NCBI RefSeq assembly: GCF_000167355.1
Contig: NZ_AAEW02000005.1
Span: 124,001-188,000 of the forward strand
DNA: 64,000 nt
Origin: Desulfuromonas acetoxidans DSM 684
GTDB taxonomy: Bacteria > Desulfobacterota > Desulfuromonadia > Desulfuromonadales > Desulfuromonadaceae
Direction of reading: 5' to 3'
Every line of letters starts with the position of its first letter. The stretch's first letter is position 1. Under the pieces are notes generated by a model that ran no database searches, was not told where the DNA came from, and saw only the letters and a list, made by a program, of their open reading frames with translations. Shown piece after piece: positions 24,646-33,402 of this stretch. Made by a program: the position numbers and the translations under genes.

Positions 24646-26580
24646 ATGATGAATCGATGGTTCCCATCTTTTTTGATCGTTCTTTGTATGTTGTTACTCA
24701 GCTATGGCTGTTCCGGATCGGGAGGCTCAGCCAGACGAGTCGTTAAAGACTGTCTCGACTGTCATGCTGAATATCAGACGATGTTGCAGCACGATTGTCT
24801 GCATGATCCTCTCAAAGGGGGAACCTGCAACGGCTGTCATCGTAACCACGGGCTACTCGGCGGGGTTTACCTCAATACCGCTGAAAATGAACTCTGTTTC
24901 AAATGCCACCAGCAGATCACCTCAACGGCTGAGGATGCCGTCGTCCATCAACCGGTTGCCAAAGGCAACTGCGCGCCCTGCCATGATCCGCACGGTGGCA
25001 GCAACGACGCCCTGCTGGTCAAGAGTGGACGCGATTTATGCATCACCTGCCATGACGAGTCGTTATTCTCCGGACGCGTTCGGCATCAACCGGTGGATCA
25101 GAGCTGCGGCACCTGTCATGCCCCCCACTTCTCGATGCATCCGAATCGCCTGACCCAAGAGGAAAGCGCACAGTGTTTGACCTGTCATGACAACAAGGCC
25201 CAGATAAAGCAGCATCACAGCGGCTATCAGGTCACAACAGGCTGTAGTTCATGCCACACGGTTCACTCGTCTAATCGTGAGGGACTGTTGCGACCAAGCA
25301 TCCATCAACCCATTCTTGAAGGAGATTGTTCCGGCTGTCATGTCAGCTCGCAAAACCCATCACCGTTTGACTTAGTTCGTCACGATGCTGATTTATGCCT
25401 CGGCTGTCACGATGCCCTGCAACAGGATATGGCCCACGAGAGCAGTCACCAACCCGTCAAAGACGGTGACTGTTTCAGCTGCCATAACCCTCACGCCAGC
25501 GATCATGACAATTTGCTGACGCAAGCCCCTGAAACCTTGTGTTTTCAATGCCATGACCGGGAGAAAAAGCAAACCAGCCAACATCCGGCGTATTCCACCG
25601 GGCAATGTCTGGGTTGTCACACCCCGCACCGTTCACCCACAAACCAACCGGCGCTGCTGCGGGCACCACTCAACAGCTTATGCGCCTCCTGTCATGAACA
25701 GGGCCAACAAAACATGCGGGTTTCCCATGCCCCGGTCAGTGACACCGCCTGCGACACCTGTCACGCGCCCCATGGCAGCACACAGCCATCGCTGCTGGTC
25801 GAGCCACAACAGGAGCTGTGTTTAGACTGCCACGAAACCATGCGTGAGCCGTTAGCCCGTCTCAACCTGCATGCCCCGGCAGCGACCAACGACTGCTCCG
25901 GTTGCCATCAACCCCACGGCAGCAACAACCGCAATCTGCTTGAAAAACGGGGCGCGGCGCTGTGCGCCACCTGCCATGAAGAAACCGAAGAGATGCGTTT
26001 GCATGGCCCGACCCACAGCCCGTTTAAACAGGGGCAATGCCAAACCTGCCATGACCCACATGCCAGTAATTATGCCGGTCTGACCGTCAAGGACACCAAT
26101 GCCATCTGCTTTGACTGTCATCAGGATTTGGTCAACGACAAAAAAGTGCATCAGCATTCGCCATTTGCCCAGGGCAACTGCACCACCTGCCATCATCCAC
26201 ACGGCAGCGGCTATGTTGCCAACCTCAAACAGGCCTTACCCGATTTGTGCCTGAGCTGTCACGATGTCGATCATTACTGGGCCACAGGGGTCGCTCATGA
26301 ACCGGCTCGTCAGGGACAATGTACCGCCTGTCACAATGTTCATCAGTCAGATCGCCCTCACTTGCTGACCATGGACGTTGACCGTCTCTGTCAACAATGC
26401 CATGAAGAATCTCCCCAGCAACTGGCTGTCCACCACGGTGGGATCGCTCCCGGAGGAGATCGTTGCCTGAGTTGTCACGACAGCCACGGCGGTCAGGACC
26501 GCTCTTTGACATTCCCGATTAAACACCAGCCTTTTGTAGAGAAGAACTGCCAGGCCTGCCACCAGGGAGGGACACACTGA
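24646..26580 (+). CDS. 26-heme lipoprotein cytochrome c
   Basis: Very large multiheme cytochrome: 644 residues with 26 CxxCH motifs and a lipobox (SYGC, Cys22). The motifs come in regular doublets: one CxxC-H-x-P-H-G type (CAPCHDPHG, CTTCHHPHG, CDTCHAPHG) alternates with one LCxxCH type (LCITCH, LCLDCH, LCATCH). Each doublet has a linker such as HQPVxxGxC, where the first His may be a distal ligand. This is the doubled-CXXCH repeat family, here about 13 units. Such a protein can carry electrons over a long distance. The stop overlaps the next cytochrome start by one base. It shares the HQPV/HAPV linkers with the 16-heme neighbour. Lipid anchor and context suggest an outer-membrane location. 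Confidence 0.93.
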   Translation: MMNRWFPSFLIVLCMLLLSYGCSGSGGSARRVVKDCLDCHAEYQTMLQHDCLHDPLKGGTCNGCHRNHGLLGGVYLNTAENELCFKCHQQITSTAEDAVVHQPVAKGNCAPCHDPHGGSNDALLVKSGRDLCITCHDESLFSGRVRHQPVDQSCGTCHAPHFSMHPNRLTQEESAQCLTCHDNKAQIKQHHSGYQVTTGCSSCHTVHSSNREGLLRPSIHQPILEGDCSGCHVSSQNPSPFDLVRHDADLCLGCHDALQQDMAHESSHQPVKDGDCFSCHNPHASDHDNLLTQAPETLCFQCHDREKKQTSQHPAYSTGQCLGCHTPHRSPTNQPALLRAPLNSLCASCHEQGQQNMRVSHAPVSDTACDTCHAPHGSTQPSLLVEPQQELCLDCHETMREPLARLNLHAPAATNDCSGCHQPHGSNNRNLLEKRGAALCATCHEETEEMRLHGPTHSPFKQGQCQTCHDPHASNYAGLTVKDTNAICFDCHQDLVNDKKVHQHSPFAQGNCTTCHHPHGSGYVANLKQALPDLCLSCHDVDHYWATGVAHEPARQGQCTACHNVHQSDRPHLLTMDVDRLCQQCHEESPQQLAVHHGGIAPGGDRCLSCHDSHGGQDRSLTFPIKHQPFVEKNCQACHQGGTH

Positions 26581-27761
26581 TGAATTATCGCAGTTGGATT
26601 ATGTCGTTGCTGCTTCCGGCCCTGGTTTTGGTCAGTGTGAGTAACTCATTCGCTGCCTCTCCCTGTTTTCAATGCCACGACCCAGCCCTTTTTAACGGTA
26701 AGGTAACCCATGCACCGGTCGCCAAAAACAAATGTGACCAGTGCCATAATCCACATCTGGCCAAATTTGACGGTCTGTTGCTCAAACAGGGCAGCCAGCT
26801 GTGCTTTCAATGTCACGATACCTTTGAGGCCAACGTTTTTAGCAAAAAAGTTGTTCATCAACCGGTCGCCGAGGGGCAATGCAGTGCCTGTCATGAACCA
26901 CACGCTTCGGCAACATCGGGCCTGTTAAAACGCTCCATGTCCGAGTTGTGTCTGACCTGTCATAACGATATTGACGAGCAACCGGGTAAAAGCCACGCAC
27001 CGTTTGCCAAAGGGCAATGCGCCACCTGTCATTTGCCCCACTCCGGTGATCGGCGCGCCCTGCTTAAAGCGGATAACAGCGCGGTGTGTTTGAGCTGTCA
27101 TCAATCGAGCCCGGCATTGCGCCGTCAACACCTTAACCGCTCGTTGGACGGTGTCGATTGTCTGGAATGTCACCAGCCCCACAAATCGCAACAGGTCAGC
27201 TTGTTACGCGAGAACCTGCATCAACCGTTTGCCGAGGGAAAATGTCAGAGTTGCCACTCGCGCAACAACGATCTGAGTTTGTGCCTAAGCTGTCATGAAG
27301 AGATTCTGACGTCGTTCAACCACCAGTTCAGCCACCGGGTTGTCGGATCCCAGACCAATGGATGTTTCAATTGCCACAGTCCCCATGCCAGTCGTCAACA
27401 GGGGTTGATCAAACAGGCACCGGGCCAGGCATGTCGTCAATGCCACGAAGGAAAATTTGAGCGCCGCGCCACAAGCCTTTATGTGCATCCTGATGCCAAT
27501 AACTGTGTGACCTGTCATCAACTGCACGGCTCCGATCTGCCGGCCATGCGCAAAAAAGATAACGACTCGGCCTGTGTTGACTGCCATGAGCGTCACAGCA
27601 ATTTCAGCCATCCGATGGGGGATAAAGCGCTTGATCCCCGCAATGGCCAACCGATGAATTGTATCTCCTGTCATGATCCCTGTAACGGCACGATGTTTAA
27701 GTACAACCTCAGGGGAACCAGCGATAAGGGTTTGTGTATCCTGTGTCATGCCGGATATTAG
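26580..27761 (+). CDS. 16-heme c-type cytochrome with doubled CXXCH repeats
   Basis: Exported cytochrome of 393 residues with a signal peptide (cleavage near SFAA) and no lipobox. It contains 16 CxxCH motifs, largely in the same doubled-CXXCH arrangement as the 26-heme protein (CHNPH, CHEPH, CHLPH, CHQPH, CHSPH alternating with LCxxCH). The most C-terminal motifs (CISCHDPCNG, LCILCHAGY) differ. The ATG overlaps the TGA of the preceding gene. The pair likely arose by duplication and acts together, one anchored and one soluble. Together they hold 42 hemes. Confidence 0.93.
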   Translation: MNYRSWIMSLLLPALVLVSVSNSFAASPCFQCHDPALFNGKVTHAPVAKNKCDQCHNPHLAKFDGLLLKQGSQLCFQCHDTFEANVFSKKVVHQPVAEGQCSACHEPHASATSGLLKRSMSELCLTCHNDIDEQPGKSHAPFAKGQCATCHLPHSGDRRALLKADNSAVCLSCHQSSPALRRQHLNRSLDGVDCLECHQPHKSQQVSLLRENLHQPFAEGKCQSCHSRNNDLSLCLSCHEEILTSFNHQFSHRVVGSQTNGCFNCHSPHASRQQGLIKQAPGQACRQCHEGKFERRATSLYVHPDANNCVTCHQLHGSDLPAMRKKDNDSACVDCHERHSNFSHPMGDKALDPRNGQPMNCISCHDPCNGTMFKYNLRGTSDKGLCILCHAGY

Positions 27762-27771
27762 GAGGGACACT

Positions 27772-28713
27772 ATGCGTTTATTTTCATCCCAACAACGAAA
27801 GACGGACACCGTCGACATGGGCGTAATCCACAAAAAAAACAGCATCAGGTTGACCCAACACCTGCTTTGCCTGGCTCTGCTGCTGTTGGTTCCGGCGCTG
27901 GTTTGTGCCAAGGCGCCATCCTGGCACAGCAGTCTGTCATTCCCCAAAGAGATGGCCATTGATGCGCCATCGGGATTGGTAATCGATCAGGCCCGCAAAC
28001 GCTATTACGTCATCGATTATAACGCCGACCAGTTGGTGTCGTTTGATGAACAGGGCCAATTGATCGATCGCTTTGATGCCATGGGCCGCCTGAAAAAACC
28101 GGTCAGCATGGCCTTCGGTGCGCCCGGCAAGATGTGGGTGGTTCAACGCAGCACCAACGAACTGTTGTATATCGACTTGAACAGTCGTGATGTGCGCCGC
28201 TTCAATGTGAGTAAAACGAGTGGCCAGCCGATGCTGATTGACCGCGTGGCTACGGATGACCAGCAACGGCTTTATGTTGCCGACAGTCACAGTGGCCGGA
28301 TCTTTCGACTGGACGACAACCTCAAAATCACCACCATTTTTGCAGGAAAACGCGACAGCCAGCTGATCGATTTTAAAATTGCCGGCTCCACCTTGTATGC
28401 TCTGGACAGCCAGCATCAGCAATTACACAGCTTTACTCTGGATGGCCAGCACAAGGACACGATTGCCCTTAAAGGGGATCTGGATCGGCCGGTTTCCTTT
28501 GTCTTGGATTCGCACGGCATGATCTACATCCTGGACCGCCCACAAGGCAAAATTGCCGTTTTCACGGCAAAGGGGCTGTTCAAGTACGGCTTTTGCCACC
28601 GCGGCGCCCGGCGTGGCCAATTAAATTACCCCAGTGAACTGCACATGGACTGGCAGGACCGTCTGTGTGTGGTCAATCAGGGCAATGATCGCATTGAGGT
28701 TTTTAAACACTGA
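27772..28713 (+). CDS. NHL-type beta-propeller protein, exported
   Basis: Exported 313-residue propeller without heme motifs. The ATG at 27772 follows AGGAGGG; a long open extension into the preceding cytochrome gene is not coding. A basic N-terminus of about 25 residues precedes a signal segment (LLCLALLLLVPALVCA). Blades show the NHL pattern, for example SGLVIDQARKRYYVIDYNADQLVSF-like units and a C-terminal LNYPSELHMDWQDRLCVVNQGNDRIEVF-like unit. It resembles the propeller at 15357 in size and placement. It separates the 16-heme gene from the first OmcS-like cytochrome, which starts 22 bases after its stop, and is likely in one operon with both. Confidence 0.84.
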   Translation: MRLFSSQQRKTDTVDMGVIHKKNSIRLTQHLLCLALLLLVPALVCAKAPSWHSSLSFPKEMAIDAPSGLVIDQARKRYYVIDYNADQLVSFDEQGQLIDRFDAMGRLKKPVSMAFGAPGKMWVVQRSTNELLYIDLNSRDVRRFNVSKTSGQPMLIDRVATDDQQRLYVADSHSGRIFRLDDNLKITTIFAGKRDSQLIDFKIAGSTLYALDSQHQQLHSFTLDGQHKDTIALKGDLDRPVSFVLDSHGMIYILDRPQGKIAVFTAKGLFKYGFCHRGARRGQLNYPSELHMDWQDRLCVVNQGNDRIEVFKH

Positions 28714-28735
28714 TCCACTCGGATCATCAACGGTG

Positions 28736-29848
28736 ATGATGATGTCAGCCAATCGAAGAATAAAAGCAGTTAAACAGGTGACAACGAGAAGAGTCCACGC
28801 CCTTTCCGGTCTCATCGCGGTTTTTTTGTGCCTGTTCGCAACGATGACACACGCGAAGGTCATCGGTCCCTGCTCCAACTGCCACACCATGCACAACAGT
28901 CAGAACAACAGTCTGGTCAACAGTTCCGGACCAAACCATTCTCTGCTGCTCAACGACTGTGTCGGTTGTCATACCGGTGCCAATACCGAAGGCGACTCCA
29001 CCCCGTTTGTTCATAACACCGGCACAGTTGATTACAACACCTCCGGTATTGAGGGAGATACACTGGCTGGCGGCACTTTCAAATATGTGGCAACCAGTGA
29101 TTACAAAGGACACAACGTTGAAGGCATTGCTAATCCCGATCTGACCTTGTCAGCACCTCCTGGATTTGATGGCGGACGACAGGCGGCCGATGCCACCACT
29201 CCGGGTGGCGGTCTGTGGTCAAACCAGCAGATCACCTGTGCCGGCACATACGGCTGCCACGGCAGTCATGCGACAAGTGACCCGTATCAGGCGATCTCCG
29301 GCGGCCACCATAAGAACAGCCAAGGCACGGCAATTACGGCACCGGGAACGGCACCTGAGGATGGATATCGACTTCTGGTCGGCATTGCCGGATATGAAGA
29401 TCCTGAGTGGGAATTTACGCCAACAGCCGCGCTGCATAATCAGTACAAAGGGGTGGATGATGCCGGTCAGTACAGTGACACATCGACCATCAGTTATTTT
29501 TGCTCGCAATGTCACGGTCAGTACCACAATCCATCAGCGAATTTGAGCACCGGGGGCGGCTCCCCCTGGCTGCGCCATCCGACAGATTACGACATGGGCA
29601 ATACCGACCTTGATTCCGAATACCGCAACTATGGCGACATCGGCAATCCCTACCTGCCCGCCACACCGGTGGCCAGTGCTTCGGTGGCCAGTGTGAAAAG
29701 TACTGTGACATTTGCCGATGACACCATCGTCAACTGCCTGTCCTGCCACCGTGCTCACGGCTCCAATTATTATAAAGCCATGCGCTGGGGCTATGCTGAA
29801 AGCAATGATGGCGGGTTATGCTCCAACTGTCATACCAGTAAGGATTAA
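28736..29848 (+). CDS. OmcS-like hexaheme-type cytochrome with a CX5CH third site
   Basis: Exported protein of about 370 residues that matches the plan of Geobacter OmcS, the subunit of extracellular cytochrome filaments. In order: CSNCHTMHNS (heme 1), CVGCHTG (2), the KGHN His segment, CAGTYGCHG (position 3), CSQCHGQYHN (4), a WLRHP segment, CLSCHRAHGS (5) and a C-terminal CSNCHTSKD (6). In OmcS position 3 is a normal CxxCH; here it is CX5CH, repeated in the paralogue at 33403. Five canonical motifs are certain and heme attachment at the sixth is inferred. The start is among three ATGs at 28736-28742, without a clear ribosome site. Signal peptide ends near THA. Confidence 0.85.
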   Translation: MMMSANRRIKAVKQVTTRRVHALSGLIAVFLCLFATMTHAKVIGPCSNCHTMHNSQNNSLVNSSGPNHSLLLNDCVGCHTGANTEGDSTPFVHNTGTVDYNTSGIEGDTLAGGTFKYVATSDYKGHNVEGIANPDLTLSAPPGFDGGRQAADATTPGGGLWSNQQITCAGTYGCHGSHATSDPYQAISGGHHKNSQGTAITAPGTAPEDGYRLLVGIAGYEDPEWEFTPTAALHNQYKGVDDAGQYSDTSTISYFCSQCHGQYHNPSANLSTGGGSPWLRHPTDYDMGNTDLDSEYRNYGDIGNPYLPATPVASASVASVKSTVTFADDTIVNCLSCHRAHGSNYYKAMRWGYAESNDGGLCSNCHTSKD

Positions 29849-29897
29849 ACCGGCCAGGGACAATATGTGTAACTCTTGCAGATTTAATGGAAATTTC

Positions 29898-31286
29898 ATG
29901 AACTATTTTCGATGGCGATATCTGATCTCAACACTACTTGCAGTGATTCTACTGGCTGCCTGTCAACCAAATCTCGTTGAGACGCCGACCCAGTCTCGCT
30001 CAACAACGGACAGCATTGTGTCGGTGTACCTCAATTACACATCCACTGCGGATTTTCGCCTAGAAATTCAAGATCTGGAGTTACGCAGCAAAGATATCTG
30101 GCTCCCCTGCCGTGGCAATACTTCTGACACCAGACGTTCCAGTCGCCAACACCTGATTGCGTTGGATGCTCTTCCGGCAGCACAGTACGATCAGGTTCGA
30201 TTTCGTGTTGAACTCTATTCTGAACAGAACACGCTCCTGCGCACAGAGCAGGTCACTCTGGGGATCGCCAACCATCTGCTTCTCAAGCCATCGGGGAGCC
30301 AGTGTCTGTTTTTACACTGTCGATTGTCCCCGTACACGCTTGACCGCCCACTTCCGGAGCAATTTGTCGTTGAAAATCAGGTAGCACCGTTGGCGGACAA
30401 TCTGCTTTACGCCCTGTGCCCTGACCTGTCAACGGTTTATATCATCCGCACCGACCAATTTACCGTCACCGCCGCCTACCCGCTCCAGGGACAAATCAGC
30501 GACATGGTGGTCGATAACGACCGGCGACTGATCTATTTTCTCGACCGTCAACGCCAGCAGATTCAACGCTGGGACGGTATCTCACAACAGATGACCGACC
30601 GCATTCCCTTGCCCATGACTCAGAGCCCGGAAGGCCTGGAGATCTCCCCGGACGGGGAATTCTTGTTCGTCACCGATACCGTCAACCGCCAATTGCTTAA
30701 AATCGACGCTGAAAATGGAACCCGTCTGGCTCAAGTCAACATCGGTCATGAGCCATCGCAGCCCTACTGGTTCGAGCACAATGGTCAGGCACGCTTGGCG
30801 GTGATCTCTCTTGGCGACCAACAACTGCATCTGGTCAGTGCCGACAGCCTGGCCACGATGGCTGAAGTGACGGCAGGGCAACAACCGTATGAAACCGTGT
30901 ATGCCAACAATGCCCTGTTTGTCAGCGACAGTTTCGATTATCAGATCCTGCAACTGGATCCCGACAGTGGCGTTCTTCAGGCGCGCATTCCCACCATGGG
31001 CCGCCCCATGGCCATGCTTGACGACACCATTCAACGCAATGTCATCATTGCCGAACAGTCCCGCTCAGGGCTGGCGTTACTGCCCTACGGGCAACAGTTG
31101 ATCGCCCGGCACATTGCGGCAGGTGCGGCACCCCACGATCTGGCCATCTCCAACAAACGCCGCCTGTTGTACATTGCTGATGAAATCAACCATTCGATCG
31201 TCGTCCTTGATCTGCCATCGGAAAAAATCATTCAGACGATCGAAGTCGGATCAACGCCAGATGTCATCATGGTTCAGGAGCCTTAA
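29898..31286 (+). CDS. lipoprotein with YVTN/lactonase-type beta-propeller
   Basis: Lipoprotein of 462 residues (lipobox LAAC, Cys22). The first about 130 residues of the mature protein are beta-rich without a recognised domain and contain Cys. From about residue 160 repeated blades of the YVTN type follow (EGLEISPDGEFLFVTDTVNRQLL, APHDLAISNKRRLLYIADEINHSIVVL in part). No heme motif. The ATG at 29898 gives a proper lipoprotein signal; another ATG at 29865 has a slightly better ribosome site but a worse N-terminus. It stops 2 bases before the pentaheme gene. Third propeller of this locus, possibly a docking or assembly platform at the outer membrane. Confidence 0.78.
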   Translation: MNYFRWRYLISTLLAVILLAACQPNLVETPTQSRSTTDSIVSVYLNYTSTADFRLEIQDLELRSKDIWLPCRGNTSDTRRSSRQHLIALDALPAAQYDQVRFRVELYSEQNTLLRTEQVTLGIANHLLLKPSGSQCLFLHCRLSPYTLDRPLPEQFVVENQVAPLADNLLYALCPDLSTVYIIRTDQFTVTAAYPLQGQISDMVVDNDRRLIYFLDRQRQQIQRWDGISQQMTDRIPLPMTQSPEGLEISPDGEFLFVTDTVNRQLLKIDAENGTRLAQVNIGHEPSQPYWFEHNGQARLAVISLGDQQLHLVSADSLATMAEVTAGQQPYETVYANNALFVSDSFDYQILQLDPDSGVLQARIPTMGRPMAMLDDTIQRNVIIAEQSRSGLALLPYGQQLIARHIAAGAAPHDLAISNKRRLLYIADEINHSIVVLDLPSEKIIQTIEVGSTPDVIMVQEP

Positions 31287-31288
31287 AC

Positions 31289-32509
31289 ATGCACGACCAG
31301 CTCAAACATTTTTATGCCATCGTTGTGACGTCCCTCTGCCTGTTGCTGCTGAGCTCATTAACCTGTCAGGCCAATGATGCGTTGTGCCTTGACTGTCATG
31401 ACGAGATTAAACAGGTCATCGATGAAAGCTATTATGTTCACGAACCGGTACGAGCGTATAAATGTCGCGTCTGTCATGCCCGCGACGAATTCGAACCATC
31501 GATGCCGGTATCACAACCGGAGCCGAATAATAACTATGTGCTGGCCTACAAGCAGACAACCTCCCATGAGGAACAACCGATCACCTGGCTGGTGGAAAAC
31601 TTCACGCCGGCTTTTCATCAATCAGCTTTGATCAAGCAACGCAAACTCAAAGATCGCCTAATCCTCGATCTCTGGTATCAACAGGCAGGCAAAAAGACCC
31701 ATCAGTTCGACACACCTGATCTGGACGCACTACAAACGCAGAATCCCCGTTACCAGATGCTTGCCATCGAAAACCTGTATCTCACCGATTTCGATACTCG
31801 TTTGGTGCCACGCGCCACTCTGCACTGGAACACCAATGAACCAAGCCGGTGTACAACCAGTTACGGCAACAAGGCTCTGGATGTCGTGTATGAGGAAGAT
31901 GATCTGTACCTTTATGACCATCACATTGATCTGCGCAATTTCACCGATGGCGGTTACGTGGTGGAGATCTCCTGCCGCGATCCCTATCGACGTGTAAAAA
32001 CCACCGACCGGTTCAATATTCTGACATTGCCGGTTCGTGAGCAACCCATTGCAGCACCCCCAGTGGAAGAAGATCGAATCGCCTTGAAAAACCTTCAGGG
32101 CAAATTGTGGATCGAGGTGGAATCGCACCAGCCAGCCAGTTTGTCCGTTGGCGTTCAAAAGACGGCCGATAGGCAGCAAGCCGTCGATGAACCACTGTCT
32201 CAGGCTCTCGTCGAGACCACCACTGCGGATAGTGAACGTTCGGAAGACGAACACATCACGTTGAATACACGACTTTATACAACAACCCAAGTGTGCCACA
32301 AATGCCATACCGGCCTTGAGCCGGGACAATCGCACCCGGTTAATGTGCTGCCACCGTTGAATATGATTGTCCCCCCGGAATACAAACGGCTTAAAAACGG
32401 AAAAATCAGTTGCATGACCTGCCATACGGTGCATGGCAGCAACACCGAACATCGTCTGATCAAAAAGTCCCCCAAAGCCCTGTGCACCGGATGTCATACA
32501 AATTATTAA
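31289..32509 (+). CDS. pentaheme c-type cytochrome with central non-heme domain
   Basis: Exported protein of 406 residues with a signal peptide ending near CQA. Two CxxCH motifs stand at the N-terminus (LCLDCH near 33, KCRVCH near 58) and three at the C-terminus (VCHKCH near 336, SCMTCHTVHG near 373, LCTGCH near 399). Some 270 residues between them have no heme and read like one or two beta-sandwich domains (ARATLHWNTNEPSRCTTSYG, then DGGYVVEISCRD). Split heme clusters around a beta domain could place the protein at an interface or bind a partner. CHTVHGS near the end resembles the doubled-CXXCH units of its neighbours. It is coupled to the propeller lipoprotein upstream. Confidence 0.87.
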   Translation: MHDQLKHFYAIVVTSLCLLLLSSLTCQANDALCLDCHDEIKQVIDESYYVHEPVRAYKCRVCHARDEFEPSMPVSQPEPNNNYVLAYKQTTSHEEQPITWLVENFTPAFHQSALIKQRKLKDRLILDLWYQQAGKKTHQFDTPDLDALQTQNPRYQMLAIENLYLTDFDTRLVPRATLHWNTNEPSRCTTSYGNKALDVVYEEDDLYLYDHHIDLRNFTDGGYVVEISCRDPYRRVKTTDRFNILTLPVREQPIAAPPVEEDRIALKNLQGKLWIEVESHQPASLSVGVQKTADRQQAVDEPLSQALVETTTADSERSEDEHITLNTRLYTTTQVCHKCHTGLEPGQSHPVNVLPPLNMIVPPEYKRLKNGKISCMTCHTVHGSNTEHRLIKKSPKALCTGCHTNY

Positions 32510-32553
32510 CCGATCTGCGGTATTACTGACCATAACAGAACAAGGAATCCCCC

Positions 32554-33108
32554 ATGACTGCTGACAAATTCAAACGCAAACTGGTCAACCTGAATGTGAA
32601 ACGCCGCTTACAGCTCTGGTTGCTGATCCGCATCGGCGGCATCATCATTCTGACCTCCATCATTTCCGCACTCATCCTCTACGGCTATGCCCGTCACGAA
32701 ACCATCGACACCTTCTATCAGGCGCATATCAAAATTCGCCGTGTCAGTGATCTGCTGTTGCCGGTTGTCTTATCCGGATCAGCGATCAGTCTGATCAGCG
32801 GCGCCCTGCTGGCGTTATTTCTGCCACAGAAAATTGCCGGGCCGCTTTACCGCATTGAACAAGAACTTAACAAGGTTAAGGCTGGAGATTTTCGCACGAA
32901 AATCAGGCTGCGCACCAAAGACACTCTGGTCAATTTCACCAGTCAGATCAACGACACGATCGCAACCGTGGATCAGCGTCTAAGTGACATGCAAAAAGCC
33001 ATGAACAGTATTGACAATATTGAATCACTGCCGCAGGACACCCGGGAAAAACTCGACGATGTCAAGCGACTGCTCAACGACTGCAAGACCACACTGAACA
33101 ATCACTGA
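32554..33108 (+). CDS. two-TM HAMP-domain membrane protein without output domain
   Basis: Inner-membrane protein of 184 residues. Two membrane segments (about residues 28-47 and 69-88) are separated by a short periplasmic loop. A HAMP-like stretch follows (LPQKIAGPLYRIEQELNKVKAGDF), then a helical coiled-coil tail. No kinase, GGDEF or chemotaxis output domain is present. The layout is typical of truncated sensor relatives found beside cytochrome genes in this group; its role is not known. A weak AAGGAA site precedes the ATG. A good terminator follows, so it is probably the last gene of the operon. Confidence 0.75.
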   Translation: MTADKFKRKLVNLNVKRRLQLWLLIRIGGIIILTSIISALILYGYARHETIDTFYQAHIKIRRVSDLLLPVVLSGSAISLISGALLALFLPQKIAGPLYRIEQELNKVKAGDFRTKIRLRTKDTLVNFTSQINDTIATVDQRLSDMQKAMNSIDNIESLPQDTREKLDDVKRLLNDCKTTLNNH

Positions 33109-33130
33109 TCACCATCAGCTTCCCATCAGG

Positions 33131-33170
33131 CTCCGTTTGTTTCGTCGTCGAGACAAACGGAGCTTTTTTC
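33131..33170 (+). terminator. rho-independent terminator after the HAMP gene
   Basis: CTCCGTTTGT pairs with ACAAACGGAG around a spacer rich in CG, followed by a C and six T. It lies about 22 bases after the stop at 33108 and closes the large operon. Confidence 0.8.
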
Positions 33171-33251
33171 TTCCGCCCTCCATCAGCCAGTCGGCACGCT
33201 TCTTGATATTTATACCTGTAACAACATAAACAGCTGGCACAACCACTTAAA

Positions 33252-33273
33252 ATGGGTGTTATTGCCCACCCAT
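33252..33273. promoter_or_regulatory. inverted repeat upstream of the second OmcS-like gene
   Basis: ATGGGTG and CACCCAT, 7 bp each, flank an 8-base spacer, about 130 bases before the ATG at 33403. Spacer length and G/C-run arms recall the repeat at 15308-15331. An incomplete sigma-54-like sequence (TCGGCACGCTTCTTGAT, GA in place of GC) lies at 33191-33207. The rest of the 294-base gap has no gene. Confidence 0.35.
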
Positions 33274-33402
33274 AGGGGCAGATAACACAAGTGCGGCATA
33301 CAGCGACACAACGATTCATAAGCTTAAGACATAGAATATGAAAGAAAGATCGTTCTAGCCAATATCAGACACAAACTGCCACAACACTTCAGGAGGGAAA
33401 CA

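Noticed and set aside
29712-29897. N-terminal extension of the propeller lipoprotein into the OmcS-like gene
   Set aside because: It overlaps coding sequence in another frame and would hide the lipoprotein signal peptide.
33191-33207. Sigma-54 promoter TCGGCACGCTTCTTGAT before the second OmcS-like gene
   Set aside because: The -24 half is good, but the -12 GC is GA; without the GC it cannot be claimed.
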